DNA of 64,000 nucleotides. Source: Hormiphora californensis (lineage: Eukaryota; Ctenophora; Tentaculata; Cydippida; Pleurobrachiidae). The notes beneath the pieces were generated by a model. The model had not been told where the DNA came from. It saw only the letters and a list, made by a program, of their open reading frames with translations, and did not search any database. The position numbers were made by a program, and so were the translations under genes. This document shows positions 1-10,905 of the stretch, piece after piece (positions within the stretch are counted from its first letter, which is position 1; every line of letters begins with the position of its first letter). Location of the stretch: NCBI GenBank assembly GCA_020137815.1, contig CM035352.1, positions 7,292,628-7,356,627 of the forward strand, given 5' to 3'.

Positions 1-570
1 GTCTCCATCATGGCGCTGGTATAATCGGGTAGACAGGTTCACGACAGCGGTAAATAAAAAGGGGGAAAGAAATGGGAAACAATAAATCAATATCAGTCAC
101 GGATGTTGTTGTGACGTAGGTAGACATATCCTCCGAACTGATACCGTTTCCCCTTGTACTCAGGACAGGTCCACCTCTTCCCTCCCAAAATCGTGTGGCT
201 ACCCAGTGAGTGTCAAGCACACGAATATTGTCTGATGTGAGTGACACTTTAAATAGCCTAGAGTTCCAGTCATTAATTTCTTAGTTGAGCCATGGACCTA
301 ATTTGCGACTGTTCGTGTCCAGGCCAGTAAGAAATGTCAATCTTATCAGTTCCCAGTCTTTCGGCTCTCAAGTCACAACGGGTCGATAATTTCTTTACTA
401 GCGGTCTCCACTGACCCGTGCCATCATTTATCAAATGTTAATGGCTTTTTAAGTACAATTCTTCCACTTTGTAAAATGTATAAATTAGATATAATAATAA
501 GCACAAAAGCACTGTTAGTGTCCTTGTGTCGTAGTTAGCAGGGTAAATTCCAACTTTTCCTTCCTACCAG
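1..570. repeat. Segmental duplication copy 1, left half
   Basis: Near-identical to 25684-26253 (constant offset 25683; a rare visible difference is gtagttagcag versus gtagtaagcag near 535). The homology continues after the intervening LINE at 2816-3093. It contains the family B block 'atcatttatcaaatgttaat..' that recurs many times in this window. Minus-strand reading near 540-570 gives a peptide resembling the KGRLT..EF exon end of family B. The short minus ORF at 8-247 shows no recognisable domain. Confidence 0.9.
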
Positions 571-2815
571 CAGCTTTTGTTAAAGAGGACTTGGATGCGG
601 CAAAAGGGGACCCGAAGAAGCTACAAAGAAAGTTACAGAAACTCCTGGGAAAAGCGGAAACTATTCTTCCTGAGACTACCAACAACAAGAACCTGGCTGA
701 TGATTTTTCAAAGTTCTTTAGTCAAAGGTGACCAAAATTCGGACCCAAGTCAATGAGGAGCAGCAGCAGGCTGGCGATTTTGTGGAATCTGGAAAATCCT
801 GTCATACAACATGGAATGAATTCAAAGAGATATCTGAGGAGGAACTTGTTTCATTAGTGAAATCGATGTCCAGCAAGCACTGTGACCTGGACCCGTTGCC
901 CACTTGGGTGGTAAAGGAGTGTATAAGTGATCTGGCTCCTGCATTAACATCAATAGTCAATCAGTCTCTACATCAGTCTTCGGTCGCAGAATCTCTCCAG
1001 GAGGCACTTGTCTTTCCTACCATCAAGAATATGTATGGAGATCGTGAAGCTCTCAGCAACTATCGTCCTGTTTCGAACATCCCATTTCTGTCTAAGCTTC
1101 TTGAGAAGGTAGTTCTCACGCAACTCAATGACTACCTGGATCGCAACTCTCTTTTGGGCAAACATCAGTCTGGCTATCGTGTTGGTCACAGTTGTGAAAC
1201 GCTATTGGCAAGCATGTTCGATGACATTCTAGGGGAAATGGATAAAGGAAACGTAGTAGCTCTTATCTGTCTAGATATGAGTGCTGCTTTTGATACGGTT
1301 GACCATGGAAAGTTGTTGGAGGTGTTGCAGAAACGGTTTGGAGTGGATGGTGAACCTCTCCGATGGTTTAAAAGCTATTTGAGTTCCAGATCTTTTAGAG
1401 TTTCGGTCGGTGATTGCCTTTCGGAAACCCTTGCTTTACTTTGTGGAGTCCCTCAAGGGTCCCTCCTTGGTCCTATTTTGTTCCTACTCTACATCGAGGC
1501 TGTACAAGATATTGTGGAGCCATATGGACTCCGGATAAAGTTATATGCAGATGATTCCCAGCTCTACGTGAGTCTGGTTCCTACGGATGCTGCTGGCTGG
1601 GTTGAGGCAAAGGTGGATATTGAGGAGTGTCTGGCGAAGGTGAAGAGGTGGATGGTAGGGCAGTGGTTGAAGTGTAATGAGGCCAAAACGGAATTCATCC
1701 TGCTTGGAAAGCGCAGTTCTCTAAGCAAAGTCTCTTTTGATCCAGTTATTAACTTTGGAGGAACGGAAATCTCCCCCAGTGAATGTAGTGGAACAGATGG
1801 TAAAACCCTGGGAATTCTCTTGGATCATAACCTTGGCCTTGAACGACAGGTTAACAATGTGAGGAAACAGTGTGGACTGATGTTACGAAACCTTTGGCAA
1901 CTGCACAGGTGTTTTGATATCCCAACAAAGATAATGTTGGTCAAACAGTTGATTTTATCGAGGATAGACTACAGTAACATTCTGTATTGTGGACTTCCTG
2001 GTCGAGTTCTCAGTGGGCTCCAGAAGCTTCTCAATGCCTGTGTTCGTTTTGTATTTAACCTCCACGGACACCAGGACAACTACATGGAGTATTTCAGGCA
2101 ATGTCATATTTTACCGATCTCCTACAGGTTGGACTTCAAAGCATGTTTGATTGCCTACAAAATAGTCAATGGAACAGCCCCGTGTTATCTCCAGGATTTG
2201 GTGCCACGTGATGAGACTTGGGGAACCTCTAGGACAACGAGGATGACTAATGTTCCGGATCCCTATAGGTTAAAACATCCAAAGATGACCAGTATCAATG
2301 CCAACTCTAAGTTGAGACGTAGGAGGTTATCAGTATTCCTGCCCTCTGTCTGGAATGAGCTTCCTCTTGAGCTCAGGTCAATCCCCAATGTGGATACTTT
2401 CAAAACCCGGCTGAAAACACATCTCTTCGTTGGTGCATTTGGAGTGGGTGATGGGGAACCCATGGCTGAGTTGTAATGTTTGTTGTAGTTGTGGGGCCTG
2501 CGGGCAATCAGTGTCATCCTCTCTCTAGCCATGTTATTAATTCATTACCTAGTATCCTTTTTTCGAGCAGGTGTGAGTATAGTGTGTTTTAATTTATATC
2601 TACAGGATTATGGGACCAGTTATTCCCTCAGTTTTATAAGTCAAGTTTATTTAGTCGTCTATATATTGTTTTTCAACCAGAGCTGTTCGAGTGTGTCATA
2701 TAAGTAGTCGAGGATATACCGCTCTGATGATTCGGCGGAACATCGTCAATATTTTGACATGTCTCTGTCGGGTATGGGCGGTATATAAGCGCGGAATATT
2801 ATTATTATTATTATT
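571..2815 (+). mobile_element. 5'-truncated non-LTR retrotransposon, CR1/L2-like (LINE-a)
   Basis: The element is bounded by comparison with the empty duplicate at 26250: the flanks ..cttcctacca / atggaattttgg.. are contiguous there and separated here by 2.2 kb. The 3' end is an (ATT)n microsatellite tail at about 2799-2814, as in CR1/L2-group LINEs. The flanking word TACCA occurs at both ends and may be a 4-5 bp target duplication or simple overlap. The endonuclease domain and ORF1 are absent, so this is a classic 5'-truncated insertion. It interrupts family B-type sequence. Confidence 0.9.
573..2476 (+). CDS. Reverse transcriptase of LINE-a (nearly intact RT ORF)
   Basis: A 582-aa reading frame from 728 encodes a CR1/L2-type reverse transcriptase. 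Visible motifs in order are a CDLDPLPTWVVKE linker, NYRPVSNIPFLSKLLE (RT0/1), DMSAAFDTVDH (motif A, about residues 180-190), GVPQGSLLGPILF (motif B), LYADDSQLY (motif C, catalytic DD) and a thumb/C-terminal region with RIDYSNILYCG and WNELP. Reading frame 573-727 encodes the preceding residues (..DDFSKFFSQR) one frame away, so a single-base indel near 728 separates them. ATG 728 is therefore probably not the native start. The endonuclease is missing. Autonomous mobility is not expected, but the RT catalytic core has no stop. Confidence 0.9.
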
Positions 2816-3093
2816 ACCAATGGAATTTTGGTTATTGTTTAATGTTTCAATCTTTCTCCTCAATAAATGCAAAGTGTTGCGACATCTATATTGTTCCTTT
2901 TGTTGTCAGCTCTCTCTCTTCCGCAGGACAAGTATTACTATTAGTAAATGATCGAATATAAAATATTACCTGTAGGACAGCTGTAATCCAAGTGTTCTTC
3001 TACGTTAACTCCTTGATTTCACCATGAAGAAGGGTGAGGTCATCCTAACCAACATAGTCTTCTACTGCATCATCAACATTCCGGGCTGGATCT
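2816..3093. repeat. Segmental duplication copy 1, right half
   Basis: Matches 26254-26525 with few changes (accatgaagaag versus accgtgaagaag). Homology stops abruptly after ccgggctggatct at about 3093/26525. Sequence 3094-3267 has no recognised feature. Confidence 0.85.
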
Positions 3094-3267
3094 CAATTTT
3101 GCTAGAAATAGAGTCCGGTGGAAGAGAACTATCAGAAGAACGTGTGTAACCGGTGTAGAAGTGTATTTTTGTCTAGTTTTGCTTAGTTTGTACCTTGTTT
3201 TGTCACATCTCTCTGTGTGTAATCACCTAAAATTATGATTGTTTTGCTTGTCATGTGTTTTCTCGCG

Positions 3268-3460
3268 GAATATATACTCAATAACGTCCTGCACGGCATG
3301 TGCAAGCGCCCCTATATCGCACTCGTTTCACTCGTGCAATATAGATGTGAAATGCACTCCAGCTCCGCTGTCGTGCATTTCACCTCCATATACGCTCTGC
3401 AGTGCAGAGCGTATATGGCGCGCTTGCACTGCGTGCAGAACGTTATGTACTATATAGAAC
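3268..3460. repeat. Nested foldback (inverted repeat) element
   Basis: The outer arms (gaatatatactcaataacgt.. and ..acgttatgtactatatagaac) pair with mismatches. Next inward, a TGTGAAATGCAC arm pairs with GTGCATTTCAC, and 3386-3418 is a 33-bp near-perfect palindrome (ccatatacgctctgca g tgcagagcgtatatgg) with one central mismatch. This arrangement is typical of a non-autonomous foldback or MITE. No clear target duplication was identified. Open frames across it are composition artefacts. Confidence 0.75.
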
Positions 3461-3724
3461 ATTCTATCAGTTTTTCCTCTGATTTCTTTATGAACGCAGT
3501 AACCAGCTCATCTGCTGCCTCGCTTGTCGTGTAGGCCGCCTTCCTTTTTCATGTCGTACCCTTTATTATTTAACTTGGGTCAGTTTTTTCTTTCGGCTTC
3601 TCTCGTTTAGGCATCTTCATTCTTCATTCTTTATGCTCTTTTGTTCGGATGTTTAACGGATAGTATGAATACCCATTTTATTGAAGACCTGGCTGAGGAG
3701 GGCAGTTACTGTACCAACACAAAG

Positions 3725-3918
3725 AGCGTACCAAGCTCTGTAGATTCTTGCTTTGGGTGTTAGTCCTTTAGCATACCAAGCTCTGTATATTCTTGCTTTG
3801 GGTGTTAGTCCTTTAGCATACCAAGCTCTGTATATTCTTGCTTTGGGTGTTAGTCCTTTAGCGTACCAAGCTCTGTAGATTCTTGCTTCGGGTGTTAGTA
3901 CTTTAGCGTACCAAGCTT
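3725..3918. repeat. 45-bp tandem repeat, about 4.3 copies
   Basis: The unit starts AGCRTACCAAGCTCTGTA and recurs at 3725, 3770, 3815, 3860 and 3905. Units differ by single bases (agcgtacc/agcatacc, tagatt/tatatt). The length is a multiple of three, but no supported ORF crosses it. Confidence 0.95.
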
Positions 3919-4199
3919 CAATGAGAAGATATAAAGTTTTTTAAAATATACCAGTTATCCCAGGCTATGTACGGAGTATGCTGGTATAGATCCCTATCTC
4001 TTCCATATTCTGCTTTCCCTGCCACCATTCCGTTGTATCACCTCTCAGCTGTGTGCTAGTACTGAGTGAACGGTCGGGTTGATCCCGATCCACCTCATCC
4101 TTGTTATTGAAATTATTCAACAGTAGGTGCTGTGTTTCACCGTCCGCTGTGTTTCACCGTCCGTGGCATCATAATGACTGGAGTGGGTGACCAGTTTGG

Positions 4200-5160
4200 A
4201 GGTCATCCAGTGGCCCCCACTCCAATCATCAACAGTAGGTGATAGTTCTTTAGGCAATGCCTAAATGTACGTCTGCAAATCAACGAGTTTAGTCTTAATC
4301 TGCTCTGTAATTCTTTTAATAATTTAATTAACGTCGAATGGACTTCCAATATAACTAATAACCCGGATTTAAACTTATAATCAAAATCAGCATAATAAAA
4401 GTCTTGTTTAATTAATAATAATTGTGGAACAGGGCATCTGTCAGCGGATAGATGAAACTCTTTGGTACACTTAACAGACCAATGCAATCACCATGGTATC
4501 ACTGCTGACATGATTGGCACTGTATTAGTGTATTATAAAATTGTGTGGTGTTTTCTTTCAAGCTGTCGAACATGGTTATGTGTGCTCTTACTTTGTCAGC
4601 ATCTCTGTATGGGAAGCTGTCACAGTGTTTATCACAACCAACCATCTCTGTGAAGGTGCTGTTGAGATGTAATGGCTTTTCGGTGCGGCTATCGACGGAG
4701 TTTTCACAATCATTTTCAGCAGTGACGTCGATATATATCTTACAGGTTGCTGACGCATATGGAATACAATTGTGTTTCGGAACACCTGAAGCTGAAGCGG
4801 GGGAATGAAACTCTTGGGCGAGCTAGGTGCATTAGAGAGACTGTCCTAGGAAAACTGCTTTTATCACTCTAGTTTCTTTTCGGCGGAAGTGCACTCAGGA
4901 GTTGCAGGAGACTATCAGCAACTACTTGCTGTTGATGATCTATTGATAGATCTTTGGGATCAAAAACGCTGGGTTCCAGATTCTTCGTAACATGTAAAAC
5001 ACTGCATCATGGTTACCATGGTTACCATGGTTACCATGGTAACCATGGTTACACTGTACATTGTACAGCATTGTCCTCCCTTATATATATCGACACGCAA
5101 GGTCCATCACTTTTCTTTTCGTTTCAGTGCTGTCTGATTTCCTAAGGAATGGACAATGAT
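4200..5160 (-). pseudogene. Family A gene remnants, block 1
   Basis: The block shares several segments with 7020-9130 and 10720-11460. One is a 110-bp dispersed piece (taatttaattaacgtcgaa.. to ..caaaatcagcataataaaa) seen again near 5670, 7040, 7610, 7820, 12915 and 19311. Another is about 600 bp (4565-5160) matching 8590-9130. Minus-strand peptides such as FYYADFDYKFK recur between copies, suggesting decayed exons of one gene family. The product was not recognised. All copies lack a continuous reading frame. Confidence 0.5.
5009..5053. repeat. 10-bp tandem repeat ggttaccatg
   Basis: About 4.5 units of the self-complementary word GGTTACCAT. The tract can form a hairpin because the last units are inverted (ccatggtaaccatgg). 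It is absent from the otherwise homologous copy at 9010-9060, so it expanded locally. Confidence 0.9.
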
Positions 5161-5338
5161 TAATCAAATGCAAATGAGCCATTGTAAAATCGAAATTGTA
5201 ATTCCTTTATATTTTTCATTCTCTCGTATTACGAGTCGTAGCAACAATACATTACTTGTAGTTTAACACAAAATGATCTTGGAAAGATATTGGTAACCAT
5301 TGGTCCGAGGAATTATAATAACTCTGCTCTATAACTCT

Positions 5339-5573
5339 TTAAATAATCTGTAGATTAAAGCTATATAATACATAATTGTCTTCTTGTTTCTGATCGCATG
5401 TCGTAACTATGAATTTCCCTACTGCCAAACTTTCAAATGATTGGAAAGGAGGGGTAACTTTTCCGGTGTAGGCAATTTTATTGCTCAAGCCTAAGAGCTT
5501 TACACCTCTCAATCCACTTTCGGAGGAGCACTTGATCGCAGGCGATGTCGGTATTCTCTGCTCCACGTACAAC
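5339..5573 (-). pseudogene. Family A exon, copy without the shared stop
   Basis: The minus-strand reading frame contains YVEQRIPTSPAIKC, then SNKIAYTGKV and TTCDQKQEDNYVLYSFN. It begins after a plausible splice acceptor (ctgttacag at 5574-5582). Near-identical copies at 9794-10139 and 11518-11863 carry TAG in place of the Ser codon in RIPTSPAI. This copy is therefore the ancestral-looking one for that site, although downstream it closes early. No domain was recognised. Part of a multi-exon minus-strand gene family, probably host-derived or from an unidentified element. Confidence 0.5.
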
Positions 5574-6157
5574 CTGTAACAGTAGACTAAGCATCGAAAA
5601 AATACGATTAACGAAAAGTTTTAGGTATCTTGTCAACCTTTAAAATAGATATGCTCTAGTTCTGAGTATTCTCTAAATAATTTAATTAACGTCGAACGGA
5701 CTTTCAATAACTAAAAGTGAAGAACAGGGGGCTTTTCTAACTTTTCGGCATCATGATTTGATTTGATTTGAAAAAGGATATTCAACAAGAATTATTTGCA
5801 TTATGTATCCATAATGCTACGTTTCCCTGCCCTCTTCGATTTGCCATTCAACTCGCCATTAAGCTGTCCGCAAAATGGGGATTTGTGTTTTTCGAACTTT
5901 TGAAAAAAACGCAATTTCTCCATTTGCATTTTCCCCAAAAACGCGCGGCCGATATAAAACAAATTTTGCCGCGCGTTACAGTTTATAGCCACGCACGCCT
6001 CATAAATTTTCAATAGTTTGTGGCGCGCATGTTACTCCGCAAACTTCAAATCGCGCGCGCCGAACGGTTGCCCCTCGCAACGAAAGTGTGACCAAAAAAT
6101 GTCCCTCTACCGATTAGTTAGTATACCAAAATGTCGTTTTCGAATTCTAACCCTGCT

Positions 6158-6213
6158 ATGCCTTTTTACAAAGTAAAAAGGCATCCGGGTGGATGCCTTC
6201 GGCATCCACCCGG
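6158..6213. repeat. Two adjacent perfect hairpins
   Basis: Hairpin 1 is 6158-6184 (12-bp arms atgcctttttac, loop aaa). Hairpin 2 is 6185-6213 (13-bp arms ccgggtggatgcc, loop ttc). They abut exactly. They lie at the 3' end of the SGNH ORF on the minus strand, so they may form the terminal structure of that element. Confidence 0.9.
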
Positions 6214-6822
6214 GCAGGGAAAAAATGGAATAGTCCAATCAACTCCTATACATTTCATTGATCTCACAACACTCGTTACAATCCTATTAAACATGAAAAC
6301 ATTGCTAGCAGTCCAACCGTAGTCTGGCCTAAGTGGAATAACTGTGGCCAGCACGATTTCAGTTGTCTTCCCAAACATGTTTCTAATTTCCCTAACGAGG
6401 TCTACATATGCGTCAAACATATCCTTCTTACCACGATGAGACCTAACAAATTTACCCCAATTCCTAATGTCGTTCGTACTGAACGCAACTATAACCTTTC
6501 GCACAACCAGTTCAGGTCGATTCTCTCTAAAACCTTTCAACATGTCTATGGCAAGACTTCCCTCCCAGTCTCTGAATGGCCTGCACAGCCTCGCACCCGA
6601 TACCGACACATTTATCACATCCAGGTCCTCGTTCACCCACTTCGTCATGGAAGTTCCCAGGAGTAGAGTCCTTGGAGAATTAGGTGCCAATACCCCTGCT
6701 TCCTGTTCCTCCCCGGTTGAGGCAGGGTTTCCCTCTTCTTCTGTCTCCATCATGGCTGATTCTGCTGGAAGGGAAGGATCGGCTGGAAGCACAACGTCTT
6801 CACTGTTAGCGACAACGGTCAT
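6166..6822 (-). CDS. SGNH/GDSL-hydrolase-like ORF, probably retroelement ORF1
   Basis: A 218-aa frame. Residues about 50-200 look like an SGNH-fold esterase: LLLGTSMTKW (block I, with the nucleophile region reading GTS rather than GDS), SGARL (block II-like) and a VIVAFSTNDIRNW block (G/S-x-N-D, block III). The C-terminal D-x-x-H block is not convincing because the frame runs into the hairpins at 6158-6213. Esterase-type domains occur in the ORF1 of CR1/L2-type LINEs and in Ngaro/DIRS elements. The acidic N-terminus (METEEEGNPASTGEEQEA) is repeated at 25640-25695, so the sequence is multi-copy. No RT is adjacent, so it is an isolated fragment or a captured domain. Confidence 0.6.
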   Translation of the reverse strand: MTVVANSEDVVLPADPSLPAESAMMETEEEGNPASTGEEQEAGVLAPNSPRTLLLGTSMTKWVNEDLDVINVSVSGARLCRPFRDWEGSLAIDMLKGFRENRPELVVRKVIVAFSTNDIRNWGKFVRSHRGKKDMFDAYVDLVREIRNMFGKTTEIVLATVIPLRPDYGWTASNVFMFNRIVTSVVRSMKCIGVDWTIPFFPCPGGCRRHPPGCLFTL

Positions 6823-7058
6823 GGTTACTAGAAGGGGAAAGGGGTTATGGTTAGTACTTCAACAAAGGGCTGTTACTGTAAAGGCTACTGTACAAAACTG
6901 GTGTGCTTAGCAATACTGCAAGGAACGGAAGTGAGTGATGTCCTTTTGTGCTTCTACCATCATCCACATCAATTATTGGTGTCCTCGGAGGAGTTGAGCT
7001 CGCCTGGGCCATAATAAATATGCTCTAGCTCTATAACTCTTTTGATAATTTAATTAAA

Positions 7059-7096
7059 GGGCCCGAGGGTGTCCCTAAATCGGGGTCCGACTGTAA
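7059..7096. mobile_element. End fragment of a pogo-like MITE
   Basis: The sequence ccctaaatcggggtccgactgta matches the right terminus of the MITEs at 34876-35705 and 36058-36924 (ATCGGGGTCCGACTG before TA). Only this end is present, inserted in or recombined with family A sequence. Confidence 0.7.
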
Positions 7097-7109
7097 TATC
7101 TGTTGATTG

Positions 7110-8330
7110 ATGAGTTGCTAGTTGTTGCATCTTGTTTTTCTAATGGTTTCTGGGAAGCTGTCACAGTGTGTTTATCACAACCAACAGCTCTGTGAAGGTG
7201 CTGTTGAGATGCTGTTAGGAGATTCTGTTAGGAGTGTTGACCATGTTGAGTCGTCCAAGTCTTCATGGAAAGATAAGTCCATAATGATTTTGTTGATATC
7301 CTGATCTGTCATACGTGCCAGGTTTAGGAGACAATAGGCTCCGCCCTCTTTCCGGTTTCTGGGGGGAGAAGCCAGTGCTTTTGACACTTGAAAGGAATTC
7401 TTCTTTCAACTCCAACTGGTTTACGAATTGGGCGTATTGGACATGTTTGTGAGCGATTTTTTTTGCTTTCAAGCATTTTAGAGTATGCTTCTCCCACTAT
7501 CTTAAACGTACACTTAGAGCGTGCAGAGTTTGATGTCAGCATTATCAATCAAGATCTTCCAACTCTCTAACCAAATATAAATACTAGAATAACTCTGCTC
7601 TATAACTCTTATGATAATTTAATAATTAACATGTCGAACCGACGTACTTTCTATAACTTAAGGTGGAGAACAGGGGACTTTTCTAACTTTAAATTCGTAT
7701 CAATATTCACCTTTGATAATTGGTGGGAGTAGTGGTTTCGGTCAGCATTATCAATCAAGATCTTCCAACTCTCTAACCAAATATAAATACTAGAATAACT
7801 CTGCTCTATAACTCTTATGATAATTTAATAATTAACATGTCGAACCGACGTACTTTCTATAACTTAAGGTGGAGAACAGGGGACTTTTCTAACTTTAAAT
7901 TTATAATCAAAATCAGCATAATAAAAACATTGTTTAATTATTTGCCTCCAACATGTTTTTCGTCGGTTGGCGGGGCTTGAACTGGAGAAAAAAACGATCC
8001 TTACCCTGCTGTCTCCACTTCCCGATTTAGGACATCCATGCAGCCGTAATGAATCCTCTATCTGCTTAGCTGTCAGTTTCCCATAAGGTTTCACTAGCCA
8101 GTGCTTTTGACACTCCGAAAGGAACTGTTCTTTTAGTTCCAACTGATTTACGAACTGGGCGTATTGGGCATCTTGACATGTTTGTGAGCGATTTTTTGTT
8201 GTTGCTTTGAAGCATTTTAGAGTGTTCGAAAACTTTATCAAACGCAACTCCATCTATTGGATGTGGTTGAAACTCCGGTTGTGGGGAACACTCCTGTATC
8301 TGCTGCACTTCTTTCAAACTGTCGAACATG
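7110..8330 (-). pseudogene. Family A gene remnants, block 2
   Basis: Decayed minus-strand exons. One at 8066-8329 reads QQIQECSPQPEFQPHPIDGV, a peptide repeated at 9139-9453 and 10906-11199. A neighbouring frame (7864-8253) reads QYAQFVNQLELKEQFLSECQ and KPYGKLTAKQIEDSL. The related frame at 7263-7548 repeats QFVNQLELKEEFLS. Frame changes between exons could be introns or damage. No known family was recognised from these helical, charged peptides. Confidence 0.45.
7535..7902. repeat. Tandem duplication, period 206 bp
   Basis: The segment starting gtcagcattatcaatcaag at 7535 recurs at 7741 and stays near-identical for about 160 bp. The spacer 7692-7740 (aattcgtatcaatattcacc..) matches 25350-25401. 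Confidence 0.85.
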
Positions 8331-8589
8331 GTTATGTGTGCTCTTACTTTGTCAGCATCTCTGTATGGGAAGCCTCATCTATGTCCTCATCTATGTCCAA
8401 TTGCCCTTCTACTGATAAATGGAGAGCTTTGTACTGTTCTAAATAGTATCGTCATTTATTATATCCTCTGACTCACAGAGTTCATGTCGTGTGTTCATAC
8501 CATTTCCATTTCCGTCGTATTAGTTTTTACTGGTCAGCAGCATTTAATTTTTTTCCGACTTTCCCATGACTGCTGCACTTCTTGCTGTC

Positions 8590-9135
8590 GAACATGGTGT
8601 GTGCTCTCACACCCGCCCAAACTTTGTAAAGGTATCACTGTCTGTGACAAGCTGTCACAGTGTTTATCACAACCAACAGCTCTGTGAAGGTGCTGTTGAG
8701 ATATTGTAATGGCTTTTCGGTGCGGCTATCGACGGAGTTTTCACAATGGTTTTCAGCAGTGACGTCGATATCTATCTTACAGGTTGCTGACGCATATGGA
8801 ATACAATTGTGTTTCGGAACACCTGAAGCTGAAGCGGCCGGGAATGAAACTCTTGGGCGAGCTAGGTGCATTAGAGAGACTGTCTTAGGAAAACTGCTTT
8901 TATCACTCGAGTTTCTTTTCGGTGGAAGAGCACTCAGGAGGGACTCAGGAGTTGTAGGAGACTATACCAGCAACTACTTGCTGTTGATGATCTATTGATA
9001 GATCTTTGGGATCAAAAACGCTGGGATTCTTCGTAACAGGTACAGCAATGTCCTCCCTTATATATCGACACGCAAGGTCCACCACTTTTCTTTTCGTTTC
9101 AGTGCTGTCTGATTTCCTAAGAAATGGACAATGTA
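8590..9135 (-). pseudogene. Family A gene remnants, block 3
   Basis: Homologous to 4565-5160. The minus frame 8635-8871 reads MHLARPRVSFPAASASGVPK and continues into a region corresponding to the damaged frame at 4588-4785. There is no full-length reading frame. It feeds directly into the left end of the 1.7-kb tandem duplication. Confidence 0.45.
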
Positions 9136-9793
9136 TGATTAATGATGGCTCGAGCCATTTTTAAATCGAAATTGTAATTCCTTTATATTTTTTGGGCATC
9201 TTGATTTTCTCGGGAGCGGTTTTTTTGCTTTCAAGCATTTTAGAGTGTCCGGAAACTCCATCGCAACTCCATCTATTGGATGTGGTTGAGATTCCGGTTG
9301 TGGGGAACACTCCTGTATCTGCTGCAATTCTTTCAAACTGTCGAACATGGTTATGTGTACTCGCACTTTGTCAGCATCTCCGTCTGGGAAGCTGTCACAG
9401 TGTATACATATCACAACCAACAGCTCTGCGGGGGAATCGCGAGCTAGGTGCATACTGTCCTAGGAAAACGATTGTACTGCTTTTATCACTCTAGTTTCTT
9501 TTCGGTGGAAGTGCGCTCAGGAGTTGCAGGAGACTATCATGAACTACAATTGCTGTTGATAGATCTATTGATAGATCTTTGGGATCAAAAACGCTGGGTT
9601 CCAGATTCTTCGTAACATGTACAGCACTGTCCTCCCTTATATATCGACACGCAAGGTCCACCACTTTTCTTTTCGTTTCAGTGCTGTCTGGTTTCCTAAG
9701 GAATGGACAATGATTATAATCATTTGCATTTGAATAAATTCAAATGCAAATGAGCCGAAATTGTAATTCCTTTATATTTTTTATTCTCTCGTA

Positions 9794-10340
9794 TTACGAG
9801 TCGTTATAGCAACAAAACATTACTTGTAGTTTAACACAAATAGAACCTACATGATCTCGGAAAGATATTGGTGACCATTGGTCCGAGGAATTTAAATAAC
9901 TCTTTAAATAATCTGTAGAATTAAAGCTATATAATACATAATTGTCTTCTTGTTTCTGATCGCATGTCGTAACTATGAATTTCCCTACTGCCAAACTTTC
10001 AAATGATTGGAAAGGAGGGATAACTTTTCCGGTGTAGGCAATTTTATTGCTCAAGCCTAAGAGCTTTACACCTCTCAATCCACTTTCGGAGGAGCACTTG
10101 ATCGCAGGCTATGTCGGTATTCTCTGCTCCACGTACAACCTGTATTTCATATTAAAACACATTGATGAATAAATGTCAAAAAATTTCAATATTGATCTCA
10201 AATTAATTGGTCCAATTGGTATCCCACGCTCGTGTGGTCCGCCACCTTCTCCAGCGCTCCTCTCACGGACAGTTTCTCTTCCACAAGTAGCATGGCGGAA
10301 AGCTGCTCGTACTCCTTCCTGTACTCTTGCCACCATCAAT
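9794..10340 (-). pseudogene. Family A exon(s), tandem copy 1
   Basis: Minus-strand frames 10109-10339 and 9794-10078 form one coding stretch interrupted by a TAG stop (at about 10111-10113) where the copy at 5339-5573 has Ser in RIPTSPAI. The C-terminal part reads LGLSNKIAYTGKVIPPFQSF and TDYLKSYLNSSDQWSPISF. A plausible acceptor (gaaatacag) precedes GTTGTACGTGG at 10139. Upstream, the same strand reads RREHRLEQRSRE-type repeats from the minisatellite. Not recognised. Confidence 0.5.
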
Positions 10341-10370
10341 CTTCGGGCAATGGGGCGACACTGTTCTCTC

Positions 10371-10712
10371 TCACGTGACCTCTGTTCAAGTCTGTGTTCC
10401 TGTTGGGGCTCACGTGACCTCTGTTCAAGCCTGTGTTCCTGTTGGGGCTCACGTGACCTCTGTTCAAGCCTGTGTTCCTGTTGGGGCTCACGTGACCTCT
10501 GTTCAAGCCTGTGTTCCTGTTGGGGCTCACGTGACCTCTGTTCAAGCCTGTGTTCCTCTTGGGGCTCACGTGACCTCTGTTCAAGCCTGTGTTCCTGTTG
10601 GGGCTCACGTGACCTCTGTTCAAGCCTGTGTTCCTGTTGGGGCTCACGTGACCTCTGTTCAAGCCTGTGTTCCTGTTGGGGCTCACGTGACCTCTGTTCA
10701 AGCCTGTGTTCC
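10371..10712. repeat. 39-bp minisatellite, 9 copies
   Basis: The unit is cctgttggggctcacgtgac followed by ctctgttcaagcctgtgtt. Because 39 is divisible by 3, several frames stay open on both strands (+: SRDLCSSLCSCWG and AHVTSVQACVPVG; -: RNTGLNRGHVSPN and EQRSREPQQEHRL). Each unit carries the palindrome CACGTG. The minus EQRSREPQQEHRL frame is continuous with the adjacent family A exon sequence, so that frame is the best coding candidate. Confidence 0.95.
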
Positions 10713-10905
10713 TTGCAACTACTTGCTGTTGATGATCTATTGATAGATCTTTGGGATCAAAAACGCTGGGATTCTTCGTAACAGGTACAGCAATGTCCTC
10801 CCTTATATATCGACACGCAAGGTCCACCACTTTTCTTTTCGTTTCAGTGCTGTCTGATTTCCTAAGAAATGGACAATGTATGATTAATGATGGCTCGAGC
10901 CATTT

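Noticed and set aside
3235-3534. Short cysteine-rich secreted peptide gene
   Set aside because: The ORFs run through the foldback palindrome and have no splice or start context.
6158-6213. Helitron 3' end hairpin
   Set aside because: There is no CTRR terminus after the hairpin, no matching 5' TC end and no A-T insertion context was found.
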